From NCBI RefSeq assembly GCF_000003815.2, contig NC_049994.1, forward strand, positions 9,709,148 through 9,773,147: DNA of 64,000 bases, in the 5' to 3' direction. The notes under the pieces were generated by a model, which was given only the letters and a program-made list of their open reading frames with translations, was not told where the DNA came from and searched no databases. This document shows, piece by piece, positions 1-12,572 of this stretch. How positions within the stretch are numbered: position 1 is the stretch's first letter; every line of letters begins with the position of its first letter. The DNA comes from Branchiostoma floridae (lineage: Eukaryota; Chordata; Leptocardii; Amphioxiformes; Branchiostomatidae). The translations under genes were made by a program, and so were the position numbers.

Positions 1-2
1 CT

Positions 3-822
3 GAGGTTAATAAGTGCTTTACGGTAGCATATGGCCAATGTCACCAATTTTTCCCATTGACACAAGCACTAAGAATCCTGTCTACTGACAACTTGTACAC
101 ACAGACCAGATTGTTTCTGTCAACTGAGTTGTCTTTTTGGGCAATTTTGACATTCATCAGATAAAAGAAAGACTACACCCCAACATCACCCTTTCATGGA
201 CAACTATAAACAACACATAGAAATTGTAATGTCAATCCAAAACCCAATAAGAATTGCAGGACTGTTACAACTACATGACATTGTACATGGTCATTTGTTC
301 AGATCCTCGCTAGAACCTCGATGCAGTGCTTAGTGGCCCAAAGACAAGCAAGATTCTTTGCTGTTTCAGTACCAGTTATGCTTTCACAGGGAGGATTTGG
401 TAGCACAGCATCATCATTATCATCATCATCATCACGGGCAAGTTCTCCAGACCAGTTCTACTCTTTGAATTAAGGACCCTCACTTCATGTTCCTTCCAAA
501 AGACAGGTGCAGCCTCAACCGAGATGCCCTTCCCCGGAATTGAACCAAGTCCTCATTTACCAAAAACATGCTTTATGACTTGGTGGGCCCATAACCTTGC
601 ATGGAAAACTGTCATGAAATCAAACCGACCATCAGGGACTGATAAAAGTTTGGGCATTGGTCGGGCTTCTCCCCAGCGAGCCTGCAAAAGTAATCAACCG
701 AAAAAGACGCTAACCAAAGCCATGAGCTGTCATCCTTCTTGATGGACCCGCGGCGTGGCACTATCTGCAAGCCTACTTACGTATACATTGCGGCCCGAGG
801 TTAATAAGTGCTTTACAGTAGC
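3..822. repeat. Direct-repeat pair bounding the first 0.8 kb
   Basis: A 26-base word starting GAGGTTAATAAGTGC occurs at 3-28 and again at 797-822 with one difference (G/A near the end). The 794-bp spacing and same orientation could reflect an old tandem duplication or the two ends of a degraded element. No target-site duplication or terminal signature was found, so the nature of the unit is unresolved. The window edge cuts off whatever lies to the left. Confidence 0.5.
410..600 (-). mobile_element. Possible tRNA-derived SINE remnant with (TGA)n tail
   Basis: Read on the minus strand, a pol III B-box-like word GTTCAATTCC lies at 536-545. About 100 bases further on there is a trinucleotide tail (complement of the ATC run at 410-435). 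The order of a tRNA-like head, a short body and a simple-repeat tail is that of a SINE. No clear A box is visible, so the head is degraded or the call is wrong. The ATC microsatellite itself is certain. Confidence 0.35.
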
Positions 823-825
823 GGG

Positions 826-3170
826 AGAAGTATATGTCAGTATTTGCATGGAGTTGCGAGGCACTGGGTATGACTACTAGAGCTGCACGCCTCACCACAG
901 ACAGTCCCTGACCTTTTCTTTGTGAATCAGGCAAGAAATTGGCCTGAAGAGGTTAATGCTGATGTGACCTCATAAATACTAATTGATTCAATCAGAATGA
1001 ATGAATTGTCAAGAAACAGCACACACCGCACATATACTAGATAAAATGTAAACTTTTTACAGATTATTAATATTGAAAATAAGAAGCTTTTTATTAAATA
1101 TCACGGAATAGGAGATAAACGTTAGAGAGTAATAGACAAAGAAAAGAGAGAGACAGGGAGAGAGAGAGAGATTGTCACAAGAGAGATTGTCACAGTGACA
1201 ATGCAATGGCAACATCTTCAATATGCTAAAAGTATGTCAAAGTAAAATGTAGATAAATATATCTTAAGATGTTCTTCTTCTCATGAATAAACAGCAAAGC
1301 TGGGATGAGCGGAAGCAGAATAGGAATAAGCTCTTCTACCATCATTACGATGTTACGATGACAAGCAAGGCAGGTTAATTGCAATTTGCTATCATAAATA
1401 CAAATGGGTAACATCTAAATGCATGTATTCCATGAATACAAAGTGTTCTGTATCAGAACTGGGGGCAAAGATAAATGTACACTGGAAAACACAGTTTAAC
1501 AGTGTTTTACATGAATTGACTGGTAACGAAGTAGCCAGAAGCAGTCGTAATTAGACATTATAAACGATTTATTACAGAGAAAGCGTAAAGCAAATTGAAT
1601 CTACAAGAGGCCCAAAATAGGTAGGTTTGGTAAAATATATGGCAAATACAAAACAGGAAACTTACTGGTACAACTTCAGATTAATCAGTCTAGCTATACC
1701 TCAGATTTGCCATCACTAATGTGTATGTGCAGAAAATACTCAAAAGAGATTTGTGATCCCTAGTGCTGCATCCCTCCAAGTTAGCAATGCAATTAAGCAC
1801 TTACACATCCGGAAGGGCACACGTGAATAGTTCCATTGGTGTGCAATATTAAAGTACGATTCTGCATGAACGGCATGATAAAAAGTTCTGGCAAAACTTT
1901 TCCAACTAAAAGTAGTCACAGATTTTTATTGCTTTTAAAAAAAGGTTTGCATGTATCATTTTCACTGGACTTACAGAAATACACTAAATGTCCTCAGGCT
2001 CAGATATATCCTGGAATCATCATCCAGCCGTACACATATGGCTTCACCAAAGAGCAAAAGTCACAAAGCCCGAAGTAAAATATCCTACTCGTAATGAAAA
2101 TATTCTGACAGGCTAGATCCTGCTTCATCAGTGAACTGAGCTGCTGAAAACATTCCCTGAACCAAGGCTTTCTCAAGACTGATGGGGACTGGAAGGATAT
2201 GTCCCATAAAGTTGCTGCGTTAGCTAGAGGCCCCAATGCATCACGTCCGATATTCGATTTTAAAGAGGAGTCATGGAGAAAGCTTTAAGTACATTCCTGG
2301 GACATGCCATCTTTCACTATCTCTAGCTGAAACACCTCAAGGGTGAGCAGGCATTGTATATGTAATGAAATGTATTTGTACAACGCACACAATCTTTGGC
2401 AAGAGTCATACATTGTTAATGAGGCGCATTCAATGGCATTGGGATGGAAAGCAATATGACTTACTCCTCCAACATCAACTTAAATCCCCAAGTGGATTTG
2501 CCTGCCATTTCCTCACTAAACAGGAAAAGCAAGTATCTGACACACAGTGGATGTTTTAGCAAAATGTGCGCAATCTTTGGCAAGATCTCTTCGATTTCGA
2601 TCCATCATCTTGCAGTGAGTTGCAATGAAAGCAATACAGCCCTCTCTGTTGGTGTCAAGTCATCGCACATGAAGAGACGCACCTTAAGTGAGTCGGGGAT
2701 GATTGGTAATGTAGAGCTGAGGTAATATTGACTCTGACGAATCGTTCCATTGCTTCGTCTTCAGGTGGTTCTCCCGACATGATGTTCAATTTTGAAGGCA
2801 AATCTATCATTCGATGGGGCATATCGAATGCCGGTATTCTGGCCCGACATGACTTTTTGATGAGCATCGGGCTGTTGGGCTCTCGAAATCAATATCAAAC
2901 TTTGCTTGAATTATGAAAATGATGAGACCATTTATTACACGGTTGCAGACAGTAATGGCAAACTTTGAGGCAAAAAAGGAGATACAGGAAAAGGACTGAT
3001 TGCGGGGGACACAAGGTGCTCTGCAATCATCATCTTTTTTGGACTGTAGCAAGATGAACACATTTTTTTAGAGCTTTATCAGGAACATTTCCAATACGAG
3101 GATGCAAGAAACCATTACAACATCAGAAAGTTGCTCAAACAGTACCAAGGACAGAGCATTATCAAGATTC
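826..3170. other. Non-coding stretch, no gene recognised
   Basis: AT-rich sequence. It contains a GA-rich purine tract at 1138-1170 followed by a short duplicated word (GAGAGATTGTCACA). Two copies of a ~20-bp word containing CAATCTTTGGCAAGA lie near 2389 and 2571. Around 2580-2870 GC and CpG rise and the minus strand shows short open stretches in two different frames, without splice sites or a recognisable family. It is treated as possible conserved non-coding DNA rather than a gene. Confidence 0.4.
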
Positions 3171-3175
3171 AAACA

Positions 3176-3307
3176 CCAAAAAGTAGTTACTCATTGCACA
3201 GGCAAGCAACTGGATATGACAAACTCTGACGAAAACTACTGGATAGTCGTTGAAACATCCGACCTTTTCCAAAACCACATCCAGTTGCTTGAGTAACTAC
3301 TTTTTGG
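3176..3307. repeat. Long imperfect inverted repeat (hairpin)
   Basis: The left arm at 3176-3215 pairs with the right arm at 3279-3307. An 18-bp block (CCAAAAAGTAGTTACTCA) and a 13-bp block (CAAGCAACTGGAT) both recur as reverse complements, separated by a 9-base insertion in the left arm only. The loop is about 63 bases. It could be a foldback miniature transposon or a transcribed hairpin. No terminal motif or duplication of flanking target was found. Confidence 0.7.
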
Positions 3308-3789
3308 CATATCTTATCACCTGGATGTCTAACCTACATCGAAGATTCAAACACCTTTCAAAGAAAGATTTCTCAGATTACCAATGAAAGGTTATAGAAC
3401 TACATTGTACCAAAAAATTTCTATTGCTATTAGTTACCATTACTTCTCCTGTGGTTTGCACCTGAAATTTCGTGCAGGAAAGGTGAAAAGCCTTGTCACC
3501 GTACCGGTAACGACTGGTGTGACAGATGGTCACAGGTGCAATAGTGGAGGCGGGAGGATATCATGTTCACCGGAGCGTGCATAATGTCCAACTCTCGTGT
3601 TGAACCAAGCGGAATACGTGAACGGTCCTCTAACGTGATGTAATATGACAGTTAGGCGAACCAAACCAGCACCACACAATTGAGGTGCACTCTGTTGAAA
3701 AATGTGCCATCTCCCAGATCCACGCTTGTCTTCATTCAGTTTGTTACGTGTCACAATGGGACAAAATCAAGTCCATGTAACGCTACTTC

Positions 3790-3828
3790 ACCTATATCTG
3801 TGGGATGACCTATATCTGTGGAATGACC
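3790..3828. repeat. Short tandem duplication
   Basis: Two adjacent 19-bp units beginning ACCTATATCTGTGG differ at one base. This is a simple local duplication with no evident function. Confidence 0.7.
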
Positions 3829-3829
3829 T

Positions 3830-5910
3830 GTTTGTTGCTAAGAACACTTGGTATTTAGGGATATGAAGTCAATAGACAGAGTTTTCAAACTGCATTATTT
3901 TGAAAATATTGCAATTTGAAACCACCATCTCTCAACTTGAAATCTTTAAGTGCCCTGTTTTTAAAATAATGGCCATACATATAGGTTACTCTATAGATAA
4001 AGGGAAACGATCATTCAAATGGGCTATTTGATATAATTGTATACTAGAAGACCTTCATGCAGGCCTGGGAGTATCTATCAAGAGCATAATTTTTCCTGTG
4101 GCTGGTAACTTCTTAACCATAGAGTAAAGGTAAGAGTTCAAATCCTAATTAACATCATCTCCAATCATGACTAGTCTTAGGGAGCTATAATGGATAAAGA
4201 TACATTCAATATGCAATAACGAGCATGGCCTACATGTAGGATTATCATATTTCTGATTGATTTATTTTGACTGCCTTGTTAATTTGTAAGAGTGTTCGTT
4301 AATTTCTAATTTTGTCTCCATCATAATAGACAAATCAAGTCATTTTTATATGCATTGACATCTCTTACACTGGATAACAACAGGAGTGCTTTTTATCCTG
4401 TCCTGCAATTTTCTGCTTTCTTGTTATAAAACAGAAATTACTAACATTTACCTGTACTTTGAAAACATAGCCTTAAATTTTCTTATAACAACATCATGTA
4501 CATTCCTGTTTATCAGATGCAATGAAATTAATTCAAAGCACTTCTCAAATCATCTTAACTTAAAGTCTCTCTCACTTTGTCACCTCTAAGTAATTCATGG
4601 CCACAAATAGTAGGAAACATCATTCTTACTTTTTCTAGGATTATTTTCCAATCTCTAAATACTGAAACTTCATCTGAAATAACATTGACAAATAGGAAAA
4701 CTTTGTACACTACCGTCATACACTATGCCAAAGACTTTGCTGCACAAGTTCTGGCCATAAGCTTGCTCCACAGAGATAGAGTATTACTCAGCCTGCCATA
4801 TCTAAGGCTCTTTCTCTTTCTTTATGTTGCAAGAGTTGATCCCACACAGGAGGGAAACACGTTTCCAACACATCAAGTCAAAACCATTACATGTCAGCCT
4901 TCCGCTAAATGGACCATGTTCGTTTCATGTATGTCTTTTTTATACAATATCTTTGAGATCCTTGAACCAGCCTTGTCTGCAAACTCCCATAAAAACTCCA
5001 CATCTTGAATGGAATACATCCATCATACGCACTCAGTCTGGCCACTAAGTCTTAGAGCACTTAAATCTGACGTTTGTTGTACTTTTTTGCAACATTATGT
5101 GATGCTATAGCCTCTTGAAGGACGTACGTATACTTTGAGAAGTAATAAAAATTCTTCATACAGCAAAAGGGAGATCCAAGACAGGACATTTCCGAATGCT
5201 TGATGTGGAACGACTAGCGGTCGACTCTTCTAAGCAGACACGCATCGGCCTTGACAGAAGGTCATCTATTTGAGTTGGTATTTATGGATGCGATGATACA
5301 GGTTCACCAAGGATGACTCCTGCTTTCTTTTACCTACATTTGCAACTACAAAATTAACGTATGTACATAGCTGCTCTCTTAATATGCTTAGAATGGATGA
5401 TGAATGAGTGTATCAAAATCATTCTTTATTCAGATAAATGTATACCAAAAATTCATTCACATGCATAAGTTAAAACCTTTGGTGAAAATGGAAGTAGATG
5501 TTGCAGCTAAGTCTACATAAAAGGCAGAAATAGTGAGTAAAAACATAATGCAGAAAAGAAACTGAAGGAAACAAAGTAAAAAAAAGTATCTTTTGAGATC
5601 CTATGATCATGAGCTTCATTAAACCAGAGTTATCTAGAAATATAGATTTGGTTTAAATTTGTATCATGGATTTATCCCACGAGTACTCTATGTTGATATT
5701 ATGTCAAAGACCATTACAGTAACCTTAAAGTTTTTTTTTTCCTCAATTTTTCATTCATAGTATGTCTCTTCTCAGTTCAGAATAAGCCATGTCAAACTTT
5801 CTTGCCCAGAGCAATTATATCAAATCCTCACTTAGTCCAGAATAAGTCATTAAAACTTTTTAATGAGCGTCATCCATTTTACCTTCAATAAAAACTCCAG
5901 TCGGAACGTG
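3830..5910. other. Non-coding stretch, no gene recognised
   Basis: AT-rich sequence. The open frame at 4577-5008 on the plus strand has 143 codons but a biased, low-complexity composition, no recognisable domain and no splice context, and is regarded as chance. A loose duplication of a ~30-bp word containing CAGAATAAG occurs near 5777 and 5841. Nothing else stands out. Confidence 0.4.
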
Positions 5911-6110
5911 TCATATATTAATCCAAAACCTGGCAACGTCTGCAAAGGCTGAACAATTCGTCATAATCAGGGCTCTCATTATATTTTGTTCCAAATACCC
6001 TGGGTACGCCACAAATCAACATGAAATATCTACAAGCACCTACCTGGAAGTCCTGAAGGAATTTTGTGGAATTCCCGCTGGTAGGGCTGCGACTTTTGAT
6101 TTCGGGTGAG

Positions 6111-6133
6111 GTGACACATGATTTATGTGTCAC
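6111..6133. repeat. Perfect 9-bp palindromic hairpin
   Basis: GTGACACAT and its exact reverse complement ATGTGTCAC are separated by five bases. The size and symmetry suit a dimeric transcription-factor site or a small cruciform. It lies inside an 80-codon minus-strand open frame (5918-6160) that was not recognised. Confidence 0.6.
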
Positions 6134-6159
6134 AAATTTCGCTAATGTCGTATGACGCA

Positions 6160-9100
6160 TGACAGAGATTGCGTTAATACATCATACAGGCAGTGCCTTA
6201 TAAAACAGCAATATAGGGTGGTTTTGATGCATTACAGCTTAATTAGAGTTAAGCAACAAAGGCTAATGAGTAGAATATTAAACCCAAGAATGTATTCATG
6301 ATATAATCATTATATACTACCCTACCTAATTATGGGTCAAAAGACTTATAAACAACATCAACTCTTGCCACTTATGTACCTCAAATTTGACTACTTTCCA
6401 AGTATCATTTATCCTCAGGTGTTAATAAGATGTACATGTCGCTTCCTTTAATTCATACCTGAAGATGCATTACTTCATTATCAAACAACCTACACTTGCA
6501 ATTCTATGTGCAATCAGGACTTGTAATATCCATTTCTCATACACAGTGCATGTGCATTTATGATCTGTTTCATCTATCAAACTTCAAAATGCTTGACAAA
6601 ACCCAGACTACAAAATGAATAGGAATTCTACCAAAACAGATGAACTTTCACGCTAAAAGCCACAGTTAGCCATTCTATATTCCGAACACAGTGCTGCAGT
6701 TTGAACTGTCAGAGTCTGTCCCGGCTTTATCTTTTCTTGGCTGATACACGCACCATCCAATCTTGTCCCATATTTCTTCCTTTCTATATAGTGCAGCCCC
6801 AACTTCCCAGATGATTCCAACCAGGCCAGGATAGCGACAAGAATGATAGCTCCTTTCTCCCGTTTTCTCAAAGAAGACTGAAGATAGTCTTTACAACCGG
6901 TACGTATGACAGGGAGACAAAGGCTTGGGGTGGAGATTACACAATAACGGACACACCAGAGAAATGGGGGCCATCAGAAAGCCTCCTCCCTTTCCTTATT
7001 ATACATGGGGAGGGAGACTGCGTGTGCCAAGATAACGTCCGTTCATGTCGCAGTGATTTATCCCCAGGACACGACACCAGAATCAGTGACATTTCAAGCC
7101 AAAATTGATGTGTAATAAGCATTGCCACATGATAAAGTGGGTTCAGGGCAGGGATGGGTAAGTTCAGGAGGCAATTTCTCAGCAATTCTGCATCGATGTG
7201 CGCCGAAATTTGACCCTCTGCCATTACAGAAACATTATGGCATTGTGGATGGAAAGAGTTCAATTATGAAAGTGCATCGTCGCTGCATTTTTGCTCGGAA
7301 AGTTCAGGGAATTGAAATTGGGACGAACTTTAGGTTTTGCTGCAACAATGACAAAAATTTGGAAATCAGATCATTTGCAGAGTGACATCGGGATATGAAA
7401 TTTTCTATTCTGTCAATATGCTCAATATGACACAATGAAATACTTCTTAATATAGTATGTAGTTTCCAATATACATGTATGTCTTGGTTTTAAAGAAGCT
7501 AAAAAAAACTTTTTACTGAAATTACTCATGTATCGCAATGTAGGCATTCATTTCCCGCTGCATAATTGCTTTAATCTTTAGAGAAATCTGACTACTTTTG
7601 CAGAATATGACAATTGCAACACAAGACAAGAAACTTTCACAACATCCAACACTGCTTTGATATACACATTGCCACAACGATAACAAAAAGACAAAAAAAA
7701 CACTTCCAGATCACACTTCCAGTCATACTAGAATTCAACACTTCCCCAACATTAATTACATCAGCGAGAAGTGGTCACAATGTATTTTCCAAGAGGGAAA
7801 TTGCCGTACAGGATTGAATGACAATTGCAGCTGTGCAACAACATTCCATGCTCATCAAGACCAATTTGTTTCTCAACAGCAATAAAGCGTCCTTTTTTTC
7901 TCGCCGGATACGCCAATCACTGATCTGGGGACTGCCGAGAAAAGGCTATTTAACTCACTATAGGTTCCATTATGGCCCACCATTGTATGTGGGGCATTTT
8001 TGGGGAGATGAAGACATACAGACACGATAAGCACTTGGCAATAAAAATCCATCACCAAGCTTTCACAGGAGAAAATGAGATGCAAAAGTTGGCATTTTCT
8101 TTGCGTAATAAGCCTCCTGATTTATGACAAAAGCAGACATGAAGAGAGGTATTCTACTGGCAATGTAGAGTCTATGGCTATTAATAATACATGAAAAACA
8201 GCCTAGCCTTTTGCAAAACTGCTCTCAAGCAGAATGTGCATTCCCGTCAGAGGAAAGCAACTGAAAAGCACTAAAGAATGTATAAATCATGATACTAGGG
8301 CTGTTGGAGTATGGCATATGGTATTAAAAGTCTTAGAATGACACAACTTAACTCTGACTTTCTCTAATAGGGACAAGACCAAGCCTGGTGTAAATATGAC
8401 TCAGGAGAATATCATATATCAGATGTCCATAGGGAACATGGATGATACAATAGAAAGTGCAACTGTCAACTGAGGTGAAACTGACTGCTACCGTGACATA
8501 GACGATGCCAGGGGGACCATGACATAATCCAAGTTCCGACCAAAATCTCTTTTAAAAACTCCCTGCTTTCAATCAGTCTACCATACCTTCAAAAGGAGCA
8601 GTGCTATTTTAAGAAATCTTAGAGAATGGTCTCCAAATTTGAAAGAGCACGCAGATAAAGAGGATATTGAACACTCAGAGAGTCGTTAGGAAAACAGCAA
8701 ATAGCCATCAATTTCAGCATGTAATGATACTATTTACAAAGGGAACAAACTACTTGACATGGTGGCAATCAAAGGATCACAAATGACTTTTGGAGCCCAA
8801 TTTTTTGCTAAGTGCGTGCACTGGGAGCAAATCGTCATTAATGTCCTAAGCATCAGCAGAACAGAAGGAGGCCTCGTTTACCAGGGGTAAAAATCAAGAG
8901 TGATGTGCAGCCTGTTCCTCCACAATCACACAAGCCAAAATCAAGACGCATGGACATCGCAATCAAGGCTTGAAATTTTGGCCATTTTGCTGCTCAAAAA
9001 CGCATCTACAAGCGAAAACTGTGCGCTTCCCCGTGGATACTACACCATTTTCAAGGTCTACTGAAATACTTTATTCTGAGAAAAGGGTAAATTTTACACT

Positions 9101-9460
9101 TAAATGAGGAAGAAAATAGCAAATTAGTGAGAGCTCCGAGTCAGTCATGCAGATTGTGTCATTGAGAGCTAGTCAGAATACGCTTTAAGGGCTCTGTTCT
9201 AACAGTTGCAATAAAAAACAAGTCACTAACATTCCGAACAAAGGGAAAACTGAAATGGAACTCTCAAGGGAGTGTATCAAATGGAGGGTAACAAAAGACA
9301 CGCATCAATGCATCCTTTTTGGTCCGTCTGGAACTAAGGAAGGGTTTGGCCGCTGAATTAACAAGATGTAATCTTAAGGTAATACCCAACATTATCACCG
9401 ATACATGATGACAATTCCCTTATGAGAATAGTGACCGTTTTCCTGTGTAAAGGGCAGAGT
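6160..9460. other. Non-coding stretch with possible conserved segments
   Basis: No gene recognised. Segments at about 7130-7400 and 8790-9030 are less repetitive, slightly GC-richer and free of TACATGTA words, which is how conserved non-coding elements often look in a repeat-rich background. This is an impression from composition only. Confidence 0.3.
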
Positions 9461-9519
9461 TTGAAAGGGAAAGAAAGAACTAGAGAGAAAGAGAGAGAGA
9501 GTCTTATGCTGACCTCAGA

Positions 9520-10080
9520 AATAGGAGGAGGCGGATCGTCGTACCACCACATGACGTCCTGGTCAGGAATCCGAGAACTTCGTCAGGCAGTCAAAGTACT
9601 TCGTCAACCGGATCAGCTTGTTCCGCAGCCCGACCGTCCGCCTTTCTTCCCGTATGAAAAGCGCGCTAAGTCAAATCACCGCTTATCAATTATTATCAAG
9701 TTCCATTATTCTAATAGCCGTGCAGCGTACGTCATTGGCAGGCTTCGGTTGCAGCAGGACGGCAGCCGCCAAATGGAAGTGTGAGGGGCAAAATCAATAT
9801 GCAACCGCGGGTGATGACCGCGAAGAGCACTGCGGGGGGAAATCAATCGTCCGGCAAGGTGCAAAATTCATCTGCTCCGGAATGGAAGAGATACAAAATT
9901 AAACGAGTTCTGACACCGCCCGCTTCCAAAACGGTACGTCAGGGATTCTTCTGACAGGACTGCGGCATCCCCCGTCTGCGGGGAACGTCCCCCGCGAGAA
10001 CGGCGTGATTACAGATTAAAACTGTGGCTCTAGCTGATCCCACGACGCACACGTCCCTCGACAGGCAGCGGGCAATAACA
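9520..10080. promoter_or_regulatory. CpG-richer island, candidate regulatory element or exon region
   Basis: GC content and CpG frequency rise sharply against the AT-rich surroundings, just after a GA repeat at 9473-9500. The plus strand has a 120-codon open frame (9422-9784), and the minus strand has a short proline-rich open segment (reading MWWYDDPPPPISE) that ends at a possible donor GAG|GTCAGC near 9519. Neither matches a known family. A promoter, enhancer or small exon are all possible. Confidence 0.3.
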
Positions 10081-10841
10081 GATGGAACCTGACAATACCA
10101 GATAACAGCATTTAATTTCTAACTTCTGATGTATCTCTTACTTCTGGGCATTAGCGTCTCCCGCGATCGAACCCTAATACCCACATTAACGCTATGGAAC
10201 ACTTCATTATGATACAGCTTGTGCATCTCATTATCAAGCCCTGTGTTTATCCGGGACATACTTAGAGTGGATACAGACATTACCATGGACTTAGTCAACT
10301 TTGCGATTCTCATTCAGGGAGAAGAGTAAATATTGGAAATGTGATAGGGGCTCGGCACAGGCACAGAATAGTAATGGGGACGGGAGAGACCCAGGGGGAA
10401 AGACGGTGACAAAAATGGTTACACCCTGCTGCAATGATGGGAAGGGGATATTAAATTTTGACTGTTCAGAAAACTAGACTTTTTGGACAGTTTTAAGCAA
10501 ATTTACTCTTCGTGGAAAAAAGGAAGAAAAAAAAAAGACTTTGAATTGGACAGGGTTAGTGTATATATTACTAGATAAAAATAGTTGATAATGATGCTGA
10601 TATTAAAAATGCCTCTATACTTTTTGTCCCTCAAAGGTGATCACTAATAATTGTTATAACTTATAACTTATATCATAATTCAAATAATAAGATCTGGATG
10701 GCATCAAAGGCAAGGTTCTATAGAAATTATCTGTCATCTCTGTCTATAAAGGAAACCAGCATATTTTTGTGACATATAATTTCTATACATTTACAAAATG
10801 TACATGTACACAGTGAGTATGTCAACACTCAGAAGAACTAT

Positions 10842-12263
10842 TTGATGTGGGACAGAAGTCCAAGAGAAAGTGAGAAAAAATTACAAATAAATCTGGGTAC
10901 TATCTTAAATCTGATCAAAGAGTTTGCTTATGAATTGAGTGTTCCGCTGGCAGACATACTAAACTCATCGCTCCAACAAGGTTTAGTACCAGATGAGTGG
11001 AAAAACGCCACCGTTGTCCCAGTCCCCAAGTGCAAACCACCGTCCGTAAATGAACTTCGGCCTATCTCCTTAACATCACTCCTGAGTAAGGTCGCAGAAA
11101 ACTTCATCTGCCAGTGGGCTATGACAGACATCCTCCCGAACATTGACGCTCAGCAGTTCGGTGGGATTAAAGGCCGATCCACCACTCACTGCCTCCTAGA
11201 CATGACAAACACTTTATTCAAGGCATGTGACAAGCCTAATACTCTTTGTTCCCTAGTCTCTACTGACTATAGCAAAGCTTTCGACAGAGTCAGCCACACA
11301 GTCGCGATTTGCCGTCTTGTTGAACTCGGCCTGCGGCCTTCGTTGGTCAGATGGATAGCCGATTTTCTCACAAACAGACGCCAAGTGGTGCGATACCACG
11401 GCTCGTGTTCAAACAGCGTTCTGATCACTTGTGGTCTGCCACAGGGTACGTTACTGGGCCCCCTTATCTTCACTGCTTACATTAATAGTGCAGCACAAGA
11501 AGCTCTCTCCAAGCGCTGGAAATTTGTTGATGATTTGAACATGCTGGAAGTCCGAAACCCACCTGTAAGCCCGTCACACCTGCAACAGGACCTAACTGAC
11601 TTGGACAGCTGGTCAAAAGAAAGCCACATGATGCTCCACCCTGGAAAGTGCAAAGTTATGTACATACAATTCAACAGAGTCCCTTACATCCCTCGCCCAC
11701 TCACAGTCAGTAATGTTGTCCTCCAAGAAGTACCATCTATGAAAATCCTTGGAATACATCTTCAATCAAACCTGAAGTGGAACACTCATGTCAACACTAT
11801 GTATAAGAAAGCCAGTCAACGGCTCTTTCTCCTATGTAAACTCAAACACTTCCGCCTCCCAACCGAAGATCTTGTGACAGTCTACATCACTTACATCCGT
11901 CCCATAACTGAGTACTGTGCCCCCGTGTGGCACCCCGGACTACCCAGCGTGCTCAGTAAGAAGATCGAATCTGTTCAAAGACGTGCCTGCAGAATCATTT
12001 TAGGCCCTGACTTTACGTCCTACACCAAGGCACGTGACTTACTAGACCTACCCACACTCGAAGACCGTCGCGAAGCCTTAACGATGAAGTTCGCCAGATC
12101 ACTGCAGTCATCTGAGCAATTCAGACACCTTCTCCCTTCTTCTCGGGGGGAAATAAGTGGAAGGTCGACACGATCATCACAGAAACTAGACATTATACAC
12201 TGTAAGACTGATAGATATAGATCCAGCGCTGTTCCTCACATGACTAGACTTCTGAACGCTTAA
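10842..12263 (+). CDS. Non-LTR retrotransposon reverse transcriptase (5'-truncated ORF2)
   Basis: This is the C-terminal two-thirds of a LINE ORF2 polyprotein, which copies element RNA at a nicked chromosomal target. Visible reverse-transcriptase motifs in order are WKNATVVPVPK (53-63), LRPISL (72-77), QFGG (105-108), TDYSKAFD with the first catalytic aspartate (141-148), GLPQGTLLGPLIF (198-210) and the catalytic box FVDD (228-231), where most relatives have YADD. A thumb/connection region follows, ending in the RYRSSAVPHMTRLLN tail typical of CR1/Jockey-group elements. The N-terminal APE endonuclease is absent. Homology-like sequence begins near residue 24, so the ATG at 10842 is only the first one in frame and not a natural start. 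There are no internal stops or frameshifts over 473 codons, suggesting recent insertion. Family placement within CR1/L2/Jockey is inferred. Confidence 0.92.
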   Translation: MMWDRSPRESEKKLQINLGTILNLIKEFAYELSVPLADILNSSLQQGLVPDEWKNATVVPVPKCKPPSVNELRPISLTSLLSKVAENFICQWAMTDILPNIDAQQFGGIKGRSTTHCLLDMTNTLFKACDKPNTLCSLVSTDYSKAFDRVSHTVAICRLVELGLRPSLVRWIADFLTNRRQVVRYHGSCSNSVLITCGLPQGTLLGPLIFTAYINSAAQEALSKRWKFVDDLNMLEVRNPPVSPSHLQQDLTDLDSWSKESHMMLHPGKCKVMYIQFNRVPYIPRPLTVSNVVLQEVPSMKILGIHLQSNLKWNTHVNTMYKKASQRLFLLCKLKHFRLPTEDLVTVYITYIRPITEYCAPVWHPGLPSVLSKKIESVQRRACRIILGPDFTSYTKARDLLDLPTLEDRREALTMKFARSLQSSEQFRHLLPSSRGEISGRSTRSSQKLDIIHCKTDRYRSSAVPHMTRLLNA

Positions 12264-12570
12264 TTGCCTTCGCTGTGTTCGCTACTCGTTGTGTTTTGAA
12301 CTGTTTTATATATGTATGATAATATCCTATATATATGTATGATATTCTATGAACATCTGTGATTTAAACACCCCGAAACTGTATCAACTGTAAACGTCGT
12401 TAACCGACGATTTTAACTTGTGTATTTAGACCAGTATATTTTAATCAGTGTATCTAGAGCTCTTGACATTTTTATCTTGTGTAGTTTACCACGCAATTCA
12501 GCCGTTGGCTGCAAGGTGGCAACTGTGACGTCTGACTTTTGAATAAACCATTATTATTATATTATTAAAT
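10905..12570 (+). mobile_element. 5'-truncated CR1/Jockey-like LINE insertion
   Basis: The insertion spans the truncated reverse-transcriptase frame plus a 3' UTR of about 300 bases. It ends in AATAAACCATTATTATTATATTA, quoted in part: an AATAAA-type word followed by an ATT repeat, the kind of tail that replaces poly(A) in CR1/L2-like elements. Truncation at the 5' end is the usual outcome of target-primed reverse transcription. A target-site duplication could not be identified by eye, so the 5' boundary is approximate. Confidence 0.8.
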
Positions 12571-12572
12571 CC

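Noticed and set aside
3-822. LTR retrotransposon with 26-bp terminal repeats
   Set aside because: Repeats are far too short for LTRs, and there are no primer-binding site, polypurine tract or coding remnants between them.
2655-2867. Minus-strand coding remnant with protein-like segments in two frames
   Set aside because: Segments such as DSLKVRLFMCDDLTPTERAV look protein-like, but the frame changes without an intron and no family is recognised. It may be conserved non-coding DNA.
4577-5008. 143-codon plus-strand open frame
   Set aside because: AT-rich low-complexity translation, no homologous motif and no exon borders.
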